In this document: piece after piece, positions 1 through 9,643 of the stretch
How the letters are laid out: each line of letters begins with the position of its first letter
How positions within the stretch are numbered: position 1 is the stretch's first letter
Program-made: the position numbers and the translations under genes
DNA from: Vulcanimicrobiota bacterium
GTDB taxonomy: Bacteria > Vulcanimicrobiota > Vulcanimicrobiia > Eremiobacterales > Eremiobacteraceae
NCBI GenBank assembly: GCA_014304875.1
Contig: JACRUD010000175.1
Coordinates: 1-37,379 of the forward strand
DNA: 37,379 bases
Direction of reading: 5' to 3'
Notes under the pieces: model-generated
Database searches by the model: none
What the model was told of the DNA's origin: nothing
What the model saw: the letters and a program-made list of their open reading frames with translations, nothing else

Positions 1-83
1 CTGCCCAGCGGGTTGCAGTTTTGGCATCGAACGCCGGCGCGCTAGCGGCACCTTCAAGCGTTTCCTTACGTTTCTGAGGATAC

Positions 84-785
84 ATGCTCGTGACCCAGTT
101 CCGTCGCGCCGGTGTCTTGCTTGTTGGCTGCACGGTCGTCGCTCTAACCACGCTCCACGCCACCCCGCGGTCGCAGGCCGCCGCGAAGGGCGGTGCCTCT
201 CCCGATCCCGTCGCAAGCGTTATCTCTTTGGTCGTGCATCGCGAATCGAGTATCTCCTCGTACCGCGCCCATGCCCGGCTCGACGTACGACAATTGAACT
301 TCCCTTATCTGCACCCAGTGCTCAATGGGACCGAAAACTACAGCCGCCCGGGATTCACCGTCTTTGATTTTCCCCACGTGCCATCGTATTTGAAGGGGAT
401 CACCAAAGTCGAGGGAGCCGTGTATGCCGCCAACCGCTGGCAGCGCTGCTACGATATTTCCTTGACGAAACTGCCCGACGCATACGTCTTGCATATGACG
501 CCGAAGATACGCGGAGAGGTGTCCGACATCGATGTCACGGTGGGCCGGGCGGGTCAGATCCATCACATGGATTGGTACTACCATAATCAGGGCGACCACA
601 TCTCGCTGGATCAGTACTACGGCATCGTCCTCGGCTATAGCGTGGTCACGTTGCAGCAGTCTCAGATCACCCTTCGGCACATCCGTGCGCAGGCCAACGG
701 AACATTTGACGGTTTCGAATTCGACGTGCCGGTGCCGACCCCAACTCCAACCCCCTCCGACCCGCTTCACCAGTGCGATAATTAA
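84..785 (+). CDS. hypothetical secreted protein
   Basis: 233-aa ORF with N-terminal hydrophobic signal-like segment (RRAGVLLVGCTVVALTTLHA); family not recognised. Confidence 0.6.
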   Translation: MLVTQFRRAGVLLVGCTVVALTTLHATPRSQAAAKGGASPDPVASVISLVVHRESSISSYRAHARLDVRQLNFPYLHPVLNGTENYSRPGFTVFDFPHVPSYLKGITKVEGAVYAANRWQRCYDISLTKLPDAYVLHMTPKIRGEVSDIDVTVGRAGQIHHMDWYYHNQGDHISLDQYYGIVLGYSVVTLQQSQITLRHIRAQANGTFDGFEFDVPVPTPTPTPSDPLHQCDN

Positions 786-897
786 GGGCGGCTGTCATCC
801 ATCTGTCTTCGCCGTCCGTATTATAGTTGATAGCCCTCGGCTGCCCCATAATCTCTTAGACGTGATGCGGTGGCCGTCGCCATGGAGAACAAGGAAG

Positions 898-1581
898 ATG
901 AAGACGAACGGATCGGCGGTTGTCCTTGTGGTCGGCTTGGCGGCCGCCGCGTTGTGCCTGAGCGGATATAGCATCGGCGCTTCGGCTGCAGCGCGGGGAA
1001 GTGCCGCGGCGGCCGCGACCGCAGCACCGCTTTCCAAGGACGAACGTAAAGTCGTCCTGGCGGGCGGCTGCTTTTGGGGCATGGAAGCGGTCTTCGACGA
1101 CCTCAAGGGCGTTTCAAATGTCGTCTCGGGATATTCGGGCGGCAGCAAGGCGACGGCGCATTATGAGATGGTCAGCACCGGCCTGACCGGCCATGCCGAA
1201 TCGGTCCAAATCAGCTACGACCCTTCCAAAATATCGTTCGACCAGCTTCTGAAGGTCTATTTCACCGTCGCGCACGACCCGACGGAGCTCAACCGCCAAG
1301 GCCCCGACGACGGCAGCCAGTATCGTTCGGAGATCTTCTACACGACCGAGGACCAGAAAAAGGCCGTTCAGGAATACATCGCGCGGCTAGCTCACGCGAA
1401 AGCATTTCACGATCCGATCGTGACGAAAGTCGCACCGTTGGATGCCTTTTATCCTGCCGAACGCTATCATCAACATTTCGTCGCGCTAAACCCGAACTAT
1501 CCGTACGTCGTGTTCAACGACCGGCCGAAGCTGGAGCAGCTGCGCCAGAAGTTTCCCGATTTGGTCAAGTCGGCTCGCTAG
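898..1581 (+). CDS. msrA: peptide-methionine (S)-S-oxide reductase MsrA, exported form
   Basis: GCFWGMEAVF catalytic motif and MsrA body (GYSGG..YEMVSTGLTGHAESVQISYDP); start set at MKTNGSAVV with signal-like segment. Confidence 0.93.
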   Translation: MKTNGSAVVLVVGLAAAALCLSGYSIGASAAARGSAAAAATAAPLSKDERKVVLAGGCFWGMEAVFDDLKGVSNVVSGYSGGSKATAHYEMVSTGLTGHAESVQISYDPSKISFDQLLKVYFTVAHDPTELNRQGPDDGSQYRSEIFYTTEDQKKAVQEYIARLAHAKAFHDPIVTKVAPLDAFYPAERYHQHFVALNPNYPYVVFNDRPKLEQLRQKFPDLVKSAR

Positions 1582-1609
1582 GGGCTGCGCAAGGCAGCGG
1601 TCTACGTCG

Positions 1610-2173
1610 ATGAGCTCCGGCGGTGATCAGGAGAAAAGCGGCCTTCAACGGCCCATCGATGCCCAAACGCGCATCGGACACGTGCATCTCAAGGTCGCAA
1701 ACCTCAACCGGGCCATCGGTTTTTATTGCGGCATTTTGGGTTTCGATCTGATGCAGCGGTTCGGGGAGAGCGCGGCGTTCTTGTCGGCCGGCGGATACCA
1801 TCACCACATCGCGCTCAACACTTGGGACAGTCAGGGCGGTCGGCCGCCCGCGCACGGAACCACCGGACTGTACCATCTCGCCGTGCTCTACCCAAGCCGC
1901 GCTGCTCTTGCGGATGCACTGCGCAGCCTCATCGCCGCCGGCATACAGCTAGAGGGTGCAAGCGATCACGGCGTCAGCGAGTCTCTCTACCTCCGCGACC
2001 CCGACGACAACGGCGTCGAACTGTATTGCGACCGCCCCAAGCAGATGTGGCCGCACGATGCGGACGGTCGCCTGGCGATGTATACGCGGCCGCTAGACCT
2101 AGCGCGCCTACTGGGCGGAGCGGATGAAACGGCCCAAGAATCGAAACTGGGTCCCGGACCGCTCGATCTTTAA
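1610..2173 (+). CDS. VOC/glyoxalase-family protein (catechol-2,3-dioxygenase-like)
   Basis: GHVHLKVANLNRAIGFYCGILGFDL ... YHLAVLYPSRAALADALRSL ... YLRDPDDNGVELYCDRP. Confidence 0.88.
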   Translation: MSSGGDQEKSGLQRPIDAQTRIGHVHLKVANLNRAIGFYCGILGFDLMQRFGESAAFLSAGGYHHHIALNTWDSQGGRPPAHGTTGLYHLAVLYPSRAALADALRSLIAAGIQLEGASDHGVSESLYLRDPDDNGVELYCDRPKQMWPHDADGRLAMYTRPLDLARLLGGADETAQESKLGPGPLDL

Positions 2174-2246
2174 AAAACAGCGGTGATTTCTTCGCGCCGT
2201 TGGACGCGGGCGTGCTAGTCGAAGCGTAACCATCGCTCCTGATACG

Positions 2247-3133
2247 TCAGCCGGTCGGTTCCCAGCCGCCTAGCGCGGCGCACGCATCGTACGTGCTGCT
2301 CAAAAACTCCGCAATGGCGTCGGACGGCGAATACGACTGACGGACGTCGTCGTAGCGCAACATGAACTCTCCTATTTCGGGGCTCCAGAACGCCGCCTGA
2401 GGCTGGATCATCGCACTTTCTATGCCGGCGGGCTTGGGATAGGCGTAACACCAAAACGCGGGCTCGGGAAAACGCTCGTCTCCAGGCCAAAACCCCGCAG
2501 CGATCTCCTCTGCGTCCATCGCGAGGCGCCGGATCATGTCGCCGCCCGGCGACTGCGCGGGACGTCCCGAGAACCTTCCGTAGGCCAAGTCGAACGAGCC
2601 CCAAAGAACTGCACGGCCGTCTGGCGCCCGCGAAACGGCGCGCGGTGTTTTTTGAAAACAGCGTCGACCTGCGCCAGTATGCGCCAAAAGCGGTTCGCGT
2701 ACTGTGGGTCGTACGACGCATGGACGAAGTCGTCAGTGAACCGGATCGGGTTGGGGACCTCCTGGGGCATCGGATTGATGCTTACGTCGATGGAAAGATC
2801 TCGGAGCGCCCCCATGGTCAGGCTGTAGAAGTCAGCGACGGCGCGCGGCTTTAGCTCGATCGAGCGCGTCTGACCGTCGCTGACCTGGACGACGAGCTCG
2901 TGAGCGATAAAGTCAAAGTCGATCTGAAAAGTACGGTCGCGATACGGCATAGGTCCGGTCGTCAGCCCACGCGCCGTGAGATACAGCGGCACGTGAGCCC
3001 ACTGGGGCTCCGGCGGCGCCAGCTCGAGGCGGACCTTTCCGACAACCTGCGAGTACAGGTGCAGCGTATCGCAAGTCGGCTTCCACGCGTCTAAAGGCAG
3101 TGCCGGCCAGTCGGCGTGCGGGGAAATGGACAC
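2247..3133 (-). pseudogene. DUF5996-like protein, interrupted by a single frameshift
   Basis: N-terminal part in ORF 2534..3133, C-terminal part in ORF 2247..2687; the frames join at about 2599-2607, where the expected FFWGSFDLA reads FFGARSTW then WGSFDLA in the other frame. Confidence 0.72.
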
Positions 3134-3137
3134 CGCG

Positions 3138-3437
3138 CTACTCGGTCCCGGCGTCGGCCGCTGGGCCGGCCTTGCCGGCCTGCGAGGGCCGATGAACGTA
3201 CATCACTCCGCCATGGCGCGATTCGGTCATCCCGCTGATCTTTTTGGGGTCGTTCAAGATTTCGACCACTGGCTCGGCGATTCGTCTCGCTTGCTCCACA
3301 TCGTCCACCTGCAGATGCAAATAGTTCGCCACGACCTCGCCGTTTTCATCATGGCGAAATTGTTTGACCCGAAGGATATGCTCCGCTTCGACGTATTCCC
3401 AGGCGGCCGCGTGCCCTTCGTGTGAAATCCTTATCAT
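3138..3437 (-). CDS. hypothetical protein (99 aa)
   Basis: Intact ORF in a gap between genes; no family recognised. Confidence 0.45.
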   Translation of the reverse strand: MIRISHEGHAAAWEYVEAEHILRVKQFRHDENGEVVANYLHLQVDDVEQARRIAEPVVEILNDPKKISGMTESRHGGVMYVHRPSQAGKAGPAADAGTE

Positions 3438-3656
3438 CGATGCCTACTTTCCGCTCGGCGGGTGATTGTCTGCCCGTTGCGGCAGTTCATTTAGCCGCTA
3501 AAGCGAACTCCCAGAGATTCATAAGGTGGGTGCCGACGAGCGCCGTTGGGCTCCGGGACCTATTTTGAACCGCTTTAGTCCACATCGTCGCCGAAGCGTC
3601 TTGTCTGACGCCTTCTTATAGTGTAGTCTGAGATAGGAACGAAGCAGGAGGACGAT

Positions 3657-3731
3657 ATGCCGGTCCCTAGATTAACGGCCACTTTAGAATATATCTATTG
3701 GCTCACCCAAGAGTTGCCGCCGGGCCGATAA
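3657..3731 (+). CDS. candidate small protein (24 aa, MPVPRLTATLEYIYWLTQELPPGR)
   Basis: AGGAGG Shine-Dalgarno just upstream of ATG at 3657, stop TAA at 3729; absent from the supplied ORF track because of length. Confidence 0.35.
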   Translation: MPVPRLTATLEYIYWLTQELPPGR

Positions 3732-3858
3732 GCCAAAGGTCCCTGACGCAAGCTCATTGACCGCCCCGCCGGACGGTTTTGTTTGTGATTCCAAGGACGC
3801 CCGCCCGAAACTCAGCCGATTCCCAGGCTTCCCTCCCCGGCTTTTGCTAAAATCGACT

Positions 3859-4224
3859 ATGCCCAAAACCGTCTTGGTCGTCGACGACAGCGCCACGCAA
3901 AGGGCGCATCTAAAAGCGGTGCTGGAGCAGGAAGGGTATACCGTTGTCACGCTCTGCGACGGACCAGCGGCTCTTGAGACGATCCAGGCCCAGCCGCCGG
4001 ATCTAGTGCTCGCCGATGTTCTGATGACACCGATGGATGGTTACGAGCTGTGCCGCCAAATCAAGAGCAGCCCCGCAACGCAGAAAACACCGGTGATCTT
4101 GATCAGCACGCTTGGAAAACCCACCGACAACTACTGGGCGCAGTACAGCCAAGTCGACGCGTACTTGACCAAAACCGCCGATCCATCTCAGATGCTCGAA
4201 ACGATACGCCGGCTTCTATTGTAA
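3859..4224 (+). CDS. single-domain response regulator (CheY/PilH-like receiver)
   Basis: MPKTVLVVDDSATQRAHLKAVLEQEGYTV...PDLVLADVLMTPMDGYELCRQIK; acidic pair, phospho-acceptor Asp and C-terminal Lys (YLTKTAD) present. Confidence 0.9.
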   Translation: MPKTVLVVDDSATQRAHLKAVLEQEGYTVVTLCDGPAALETIQAQPPDLVLADVLMTPMDGYELCRQIKSSPATQKTPVILISTLGKPTDNYWAQYSQVDAYLTKTADPSQMLETIRRLLL

Positions 4225-4336
4225 GCCGGACCTACAGTTTTGGGGAGGTCCGGCCGATGAAACACCTATCGGCAAGCCTGCCCGATAACGTCCATCCTGA
4301 AGGGTCGCCTTTGGCCCGGGTCAAGGAGTAATGGTA

Positions 4337-4936
4337 ATGAAGCCTATTCGCCAAGCCGTCGCCTGGACTGTGCTCTCGCTAGCTATGGCACTGCCTTTAG
4401 CCGCGTCAGCGGCTCCCGTCTATCTCCATGCGGGCAGTATGGTCACGTCCAAGATAAATGAGACGGTCGATTCCGGAAGCGCGCAGGGTGGCGATAAGTT
4501 TACTATGACGGTCGTCGCGCCGTACCCCAATAACAACGGCGCGTACGACAACGCCCACGTCTACGGGCACGTCACTCATGTCGTCAGAGCGGGCCAAGGC
4601 CAAAATCCGACCCTCGAATTCGCCATCGATCGAATCGCGTTGGTCAACGGCCGACAGGCGCCGGTCTCGATGATGCTCCAGTCGCACGAGACCCAGCGCC
4701 ACAATAATATGGGCAACGTCGCGATGACCGCAGCTGCCGGCATGATCCTGGGGAACATGATCGGCAAAACGCTTTTCAAGTCAAACCTGGGCGGCGCTGC
4801 CGGTCTTGCGGCCGGAGCGCTCTATGCCAACAACAAACGCACGAACGTTTCTATGCGGTCGGGATCGCTCATCGTCATGGAGGTCCGCCATACGGTGGCT
4901 CTCACTCGCGCTCCCGTCACAGCGTCCCGCCACTAG
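4337..4936 (+). CDS. hypothetical secreted protein
   Basis: Signal-like N-terminus (MKPIRQAVAWTVLSLAMALPLAASA); AAGGAG at 4323-4328 is better spaced for ATG 4337 than for ATG 4331. Confidence 0.65.
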   Translation: MKPIRQAVAWTVLSLAMALPLAASAAPVYLHAGSMVTSKINETVDSGSAQGGDKFTMTVVAPYPNNNGAYDNAHVYGHVTHVVRAGQGQNPTLEFAIDRIALVNGRQAPVSMMLQSHETQRHNNMGNVAMTAAAGMILGNMIGKTLFKSNLGGAAGLAAGALYANNKRTNVSMRSGSLIVMEVRHTVALTRAPVTASRH

Positions 4937-4993
4937 ACAAAGCTTTTCCGGGCGCTATCCGACGACGGTGGTTTCCGCTTCGCTTCCGCCTCG

Positions 4994-5377
4994 TTAGTGC
5001 TCCCGGCAACGCAGCAGCACACTGTGCGGGTGGCCGCTCGCCGAGGATAGCCTTAGCTGTGATTGCTCCGCGAATTCAACCGCCCTCTGAAGGCGGCGGA
5101 GTCGTTCGAACAGGTCCATGACGCTCCTGCGAGTCAAGATCACCATGCTGCCGCTCTCCTGAGCGCAGACCGACGCTTCAAGCCGACCGACTTCCTCGTC
5201 CGTGATATGCCCCTGCAGCCCAAGGGGCGGCTCAGGATCGCTCGCTAAGCAGCTATCGCAGAAAGCCGGAAATTCAAGAGCCACCACGCGGGCTGACTCC
5301 TGGCCGCAGACATCGCATGACTTCAACGACCCGTCCCTCCAAGCGCTCGGATATGGTTGCTCAACTATTTTATCCAT
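4994..5377 (-). CDS. hypothetical protein with CxxC...CxxC zinc-ribbon-like N-terminus
   Basis: CDVCGQESARVVALEFPAFCDSC motif. Confidence 0.55.
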   Translation of the reverse strand: MDKIVEQPYPSAWRDGSLKSCDVCGQESARVVALEFPAFCDSCLASDPEPPLGLQGHITDEEVGRLEASVCAQESGSMVILTRRSVMDLFERLRRLQRAVEFAEQSQLRLSSASGHPHSVLLRCREH

Positions 5378-5512
5378 CTTTACCCGCCCCAATCCTACCT
5401 AGTAGATACCAATTAGTCTTATCGGCACATTTGGCCGATATGTGAGCGCCGTCACACGAGCGAGCCTCGCGTTGGGGTCCCTACGCCCGATTTGGCGCTC
5501 AGCGGGCCGCCT

Positions 5513-6283
5513 CTAGCTCAGCGAATAGTCGACGATGACCGGCGCATGGTCGGAAAATCGGGTGTCGCGATAGATGTGGGCCCTTTGCACGCTATCGCGC
5601 AGATCCGGTGAAACCAGCTGATAATCGAGCCGCCATCCCCTGTTATGCTCGAACGCGTTCTGGAAGTTCGACCACCAGGTGAATTGGCCGGGATCGCCGT
5701 TGATCAAGCGGAAAGCGTCGATCCAGCCCAACTCATCGAGCACGCCGTCCATCCAGGCCCGCTCGTGGGGGAGGAAACCGGAGATCTTCTCGCAACGACG
5801 CGGGTTATACACGTCGATCTCGCGATGGGCTATATTGTAATCACCGCAGAGAATATACGACCGGCCGTCTCGGCGTAGATCCGCCAGCCGCGCGTACAGC
5901 TTCTCCAAAAAGTCCTCTTTGATCGCTTGGCGGGCCGGACCCATGGCGCCGGAGGTGACGTACAACGACGCGATGCTGAGCTGACCGTAGTCGAACTGCA
6001 CGTACCGACCTTCCTTGTCGTAGTCGGGCCAGCCGAATCCGCGCACGATCCGGTCCGGAGCTCGCTTCGCATAGATTGCGACGCCGCTATACCCCTTGCG
6101 TTCGGCGTCGAAAAAATCGCCGGTGTAGTGGGCCACCGCGGCGGCTTCCAACGGAAGTTGATGCTCCTGCGCTTTGGTCTCTTGCAGGCACATGAGATCG
6201 GCATCCTGGCGCTCCATCCAGGCGTAAAAACCCTTGCGGGCAGCCGACCGGATCCCGTTGACGTTGAGCGTGATTATGCGCAT
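5513..6283 (-). CDS. xthA: exodeoxyribonuclease III
   Basis: MRIITLNVNGIRSAARKGFYAWMERQDADLMCLQETKAQ ... CGDYNIAHREIDVYNP ... RDTRFSDHAPVIVDY. Confidence 0.93.
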   Translation of the reverse strand: MRIITLNVNGIRSAARKGFYAWMERQDADLMCLQETKAQEHQLPLEAAAVAHYTGDFFDAERKGYSGVAIYAKRAPDRIVRGFGWPDYDKEGRYVQFDYGQLSIASLYVTSGAMGPARQAIKEDFLEKLYARLADLRRDGRSYILCGDYNIAHREIDVYNPRRCEKISGFLPHERAWMDGVLDELGWIDAFRLINGDPGQFTWWSNFQNAFEHNRGWRLDYQLVSPDLRDSVQRAHIYRDTRFSDHAPVIVDYSLS

Positions 6284-6533
6284 GTCCCAGCCTGGCTGCA
6301 CATCGGTCCTCTAGTGCGCTCGCAAGGGCTTGACGGTCCATTCGATGACGCGACGATCTGCAGCCCCAATCCGCTCGAAGCACCGGGTGTCAGGTCGTTT
6401 CAAGCAGCATCTTAGGGCCGACCTGCAGGTGTGCTGGGCGGCCACGTCTTGAGAGTCCCCTTCGAGGAATCGTCTGGGAAAACTAGCCATTCGGGTGAGG
6501 CGCACACCATGGCCGGCGGTGCATACTAACTCC

Positions 6534-7478
6534 ATGGCTATATCGAAAATAGAGCCGCCGGAAGACGTCAATTCGCTAGTCCGGTTTTCCGACAGTCTGG
6601 CGGCGGCGGTTGAGGTGGGCGCGCACTGCGTCGTCTGCGTCAAAGCCAGGCGGCGCTTTCCTTCGAGCGGAGTTCACTGGCGCGCGGGTGTGATCGTCAC
6701 CGCGGACCACACGATCGAGCGTGACGATGACGTCAGCGTCGTGCTGCCGGACGGCCGCAGCGTCGCCGCCTCGATTGCCGGCCGCGATTCGACGACCGAT
6801 GTGGCGGCGCTGCGCCTCGATGCGGTGCAGCTTCCGACGGCCGACTTCGCCGAGGCTGCGGCATTGCGCCCCGGACACCTCACTCTTGCGATCGCACGAT
6901 CCGGACAAGGCTCGGTCAGCACGAGTCTAGGCGTCATGAGCGCCATCGGCGAGGCGTGGACGGCGTGGGGCGGCGGCCAGATCGACCGACTGCTGAGACC
7001 TGATCTGGACCTTTATCCCGGCTTCTCAGGTGGCCCGCTTGTCGATGCCGGTGGCCGCGTCATCGGAATCAACACATCAGGGCTGTCGCGCAGGATCGAC
7101 GTGACGATTCCCGCGGCGACCGTCGACCGGGTACTCGACCAGCTACTCGCGCACGGCCGCATCAGCCGCGGCTACATCGGCGTAGGGGTGCAGGAGGTGC
7201 GCATACCCGAGCGCTTGCAGTCGGGCTTGCGGTTGGCTAATGAAGATGCGCTGATCGTGCTATCGCTCGAAGCGGGTGGCCCTGCCGAAAGCGCTGGATT
7301 GATGATCGGCGATGTCATCGTCGCCGTTGACGGCAGCGCGCTCGAGGACACCGACGACCTGCAGCGCTTTTTGACCCACCGTCACGTCGGCAAGGCTATC
7401 GCTCTGCGCATCGTGCGTGGCGGAGAACTTGTCGACAAACAAGTCGTCGTAGCCCAGCGCCCCGAAGCTGAGGATTGA
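6534..7478 (+). CDS. HtrA/S1C-like serine protease with PDZ domain (copy 1)
   Basis: His in VTADHTIE, Asp in TTDVAALRL, Ser in GFSGGPL, C-terminal PDZ (AGLMIGDVIVAVDG). Confidence 0.85.
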   Translation: MAISKIEPPEDVNSLVRFSDSLAAAVEVGAHCVVCVKARRRFPSSGVHWRAGVIVTADHTIERDDDVSVVLPDGRSVAASIAGRDSTTDVAALRLDAVQLPTADFAEAAALRPGHLTLAIARSGQGSVSTSLGVMSAIGEAWTAWGGGQIDRLLRPDLDLYPGFSGGPLVDAGGRVIGINTSGLSRRIDVTIPAATVDRVLDQLLAHGRISRGYIGVGVQEVRIPERLQSGLRLANEDALIVLSLEAGGPAESAGLMIGDVIVAVDGSALEDTDDLQRFLTHRHVGKAIALRIVRGGELVDKQVVVAQRPEAED

Positions 7479-7479
7479 C

Positions 7480-8361
7480 GTGGCTAGCCCGGTCGAGCTC
7501 GCAGCCTTGGAGTCGCCGTCTTTTTCAGACGACATCGCCCAACTTGCGCGGCAATTGCGGCGCAGCACGGTTGCGCTGCAAGGCCAACGCAGCGCGGGTT
7601 CCGGAATCATCTGGAAAAGCGAAGGATTGATCGTGACCAACGCCCACGTCGCGAGCCGGGACAACATGGGCGTGACGCTCGACGACGGGCGTCGTTTTTC
7701 CGGCGAAGTGGTGTTTCGAGCCGGGCGGCGCGATCTGGCCGTGCTGCGGATTAGCGCGACCGGTCTGCCGGCGGCGCCTATTGGTGATTCCGCGCGACTG
7801 CGTGCCGGCGAACTCGTCTTCGCCGTCGGCCATCCGCACGGGCTCATGGGTGCAGTTTCGTCAGGGATCGTGCATAGCGTCGGCGGGAACGCGGACCGGC
7901 AGGCCTGGATTGAAGCCGACATCCGATTGGGCCCGGGGAGTTCTGGCGGACCGCTCGCCAACGCCCGCGGGCAAGTTATCGGCGTCAACAGCATGGTTGC
8001 AGACGGTCTCGGGCTTGCGATCCCGAGCTCGGCCATCGAGCGTTACATGCTCCCGAAGTCGCGGCGCCTCGGCGTGAAGTGCGCGCCGGTGCGGTTGCGC
8101 CAAGCGGACCCCTCCAGCGGCGGACTGCTGATATTGGATGTGGCGGAGGGCAGTCCAGCCGAGTCCTGCGGTATGTTGATTGGAGACGTGCTGCGGGTCC
8201 TCGGCGGAGCGGCCTTGAGCGACGTCGGCAGCCTGCACGATGCGTTGGCCAGGGTCGCGAACCAGCAATCCATGGAGGTTGAAATTCTTCGCGGCGGCAA
8301 AGCCGTGTTCATGAACATCAACTTCTCAGTCGCCGAATCGGATGTCGCAACGGCGGCTTGA
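7480..8361 (+). CDS. HtrA/S1C-like serine protease with PDZ domain (copy 2)
   Basis: GSGIIWKSEGLIVTNAHV, RDLAVLRI, GPGSSGGPL, PDZ (CGMLIGDVLRVLGG); GTG start one nt after the upstream stop. Confidence 0.88.
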   Translation: MASPVELAALESPSFSDDIAQLARQLRRSTVALQGQRSAGSGIIWKSEGLIVTNAHVASRDNMGVTLDDGRRFSGEVVFRAGRRDLAVLRISATGLPAAPIGDSARLRAGELVFAVGHPHGLMGAVSSGIVHSVGGNADRQAWIEADIRLGPGSSGGPLANARGQVIGVNSMVADGLGLAIPSSAIERYMLPKSRRLGVKCAPVRLRQADPSSGGLLILDVAEGSPAESCGMLIGDVLRVLGGAALSDVGSLHDALARVANQQSMEVEILRGGKAVFMNINFSVAESDVATAA

Positions 8362-8999
8362 TCCGCGTCCTGATCGCCGCACCATCACGGCTGGTCGCTG
8401 CCGATCTGGAAACCATCGTCCGTGCGCATCAGGGATTCCAGATCGTCTGTACCGTGACCGATCTGAGCGCGACACAGGCTGCGGCTGATACGGCTGCGAC
8501 CGACGTCCTTCTAGCATCTGACAGCGCAAAAAACGGCAACGAATCCATCCGGCTGCTTGAGTCTGCGCCGCCGTCTCGATTCCCGCCGGCGATCGTGCTG
8601 ACCGACCAGTTGCATCCGATGTCGAACATGATGTTTTTTCGCGGCAGCGTACGGGCCGTTCTGCCGCGCGACGCGTCCGCAGATGAAATCATCGCGGCGA
8701 TCACCGCCGTTGCGGCGGGTCTCGTGGTCTACCCCTACGATTCGGGGCGACTGGAGCCTGGGGTTGAGATCGACGATCGAAGAGCGAGCGGGCCGCGCGA
8801 TGCGGCGCTAACCGCGCGCGAACTTCAGGTATTGCAGATGCTGGCCGGCGGCATGGACAACAAGGGCATCGCAACAAAGCTTTCGATCTCGGCGCACACC
8901 GTGAAGTTCCATGTGACGTCGATCCTGAGCAAGCTTGGCGCCGCGAGCCGCACCGAAGCGGTGGCGATCGGCATTCGCCGTGGACTGATTCTGCTGTGA
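8358..8999 (+). CDS. NarL/LuxR-type regulator with degenerate receiver domain
   Basis: C-terminal HTH LTARELQVLQMLAGGMDNKGIATKLSISAHTVKFHVTSILSKLG; TTGA overlap with the upstream protease. Confidence 0.88.
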   Translation: MIRVLIAAPSRLVAADLETIVRAHQGFQIVCTVTDLSATQAAADTAATDVLLASDSAKNGNESIRLLESAPPSRFPPAIVLTDQLHPMSNMMFFRGSVRAVLPRDASADEIIAAITAVAAGLVVYPYDSGRLEPGVEIDDRRASGPRDAALTARELQVLQMLAGGMDNKGIATKLSISAHTVKFHVTSILSKLGAASRTEAVAIGIRRGLILL

Positions 9000-9060
9000 T
9001 CCCATTGATGAGGACGTGCCCGCCACTACGCGCGGCGCTACATTCGAGAGGACGTATGTA

Positions 9061-9086
9061 GCCGACGGACCTTCAGGTCCGTCGGC
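9061..9086. terminator. perfect 11-bp hairpin downstream of the htrA-htrA-luxR operon
   Basis: GCCGACGGACC-TTCA-GGTCCGTCGGC; no clear T-tract, so terminator function is uncertain. Confidence 0.4.
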
Positions 9087-9136
9087 GCCCTACGACGAGG
9101 GACAACAGAGCCGCCACAAGCAACGGTTTGCCCCGC

Positions 9137-9643
9137 TCATCGCAACCGGCGCTCGGTTCCGGCGGACGCGATGGTCCAGTGCCTCTTGTCGAATGAAAAT
9201 TCTTGCCGGAACCGGATGATGTCGGCCTTGATGAACGTGTTCACCACCCGCAAGTAGACCGTTTTCTTCCCGTCCTTGTCTTGCCAAGGATAAATCCAAG
9301 TGTTGCCCGAGATCAACAGCGTGCCCGAGGTGGCGGCGCTGCCGTCAGTCGGAACAGCGTACGTATGGTACGTGTTACGCTGTTTATCGTATGTAAAGAC
9401 GATCAGAGTCTTGGACAGGCCGTCGACGAACTGATCGCAGGCAAAGTAACCCGCGCTACGCCAGCAAACGTTTCGTAGGGTAGCCGATTCCGATCTGGGT
9501 TTGCTGTAAGTCGTCTTGAAATGCGCTATATGTGTCTCCCACGTGCCGGCGTATGCGCCGACCGTGTCGATTCCCGAAGCGTGCGCAAGCAGCGGCGCGC
9601 TCGCCATGGCAACCCATGCAATAATGGCAGCACCTCTGACCAT
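9137..9643 (-). CDS. hypothetical secreted protein
   Basis: Start set at MVRGAAIIAWVAMASAPLLAHAS (signal-like); GTYAVPTDGSAATSGTLLISGNTW-type body not assigned to a family. Confidence 0.6.
   Translation of the reverse strand: MVRGAAIIAWVAMASAPLLAHASGIDTVGAYAGTWETHIAHFKTTYSKPRSESATLRNVCWRSAGYFACDQFVDGLSKTLIVFTYDKQRNTYHTYAVPTDGSAATSGTLLISGNTWIYPWQDKDGKKTVYLRVVNTFIKADIIRFRQEFSFDKRHWTIASAGTERRLR

Noticed and set aside
532-897. N-terminal extension of the MsrA ORF to 532
   Set aside because: Overlaps the upstream secreted-protein gene out of frame; signal-like MsrA start at 898 is more plausible.
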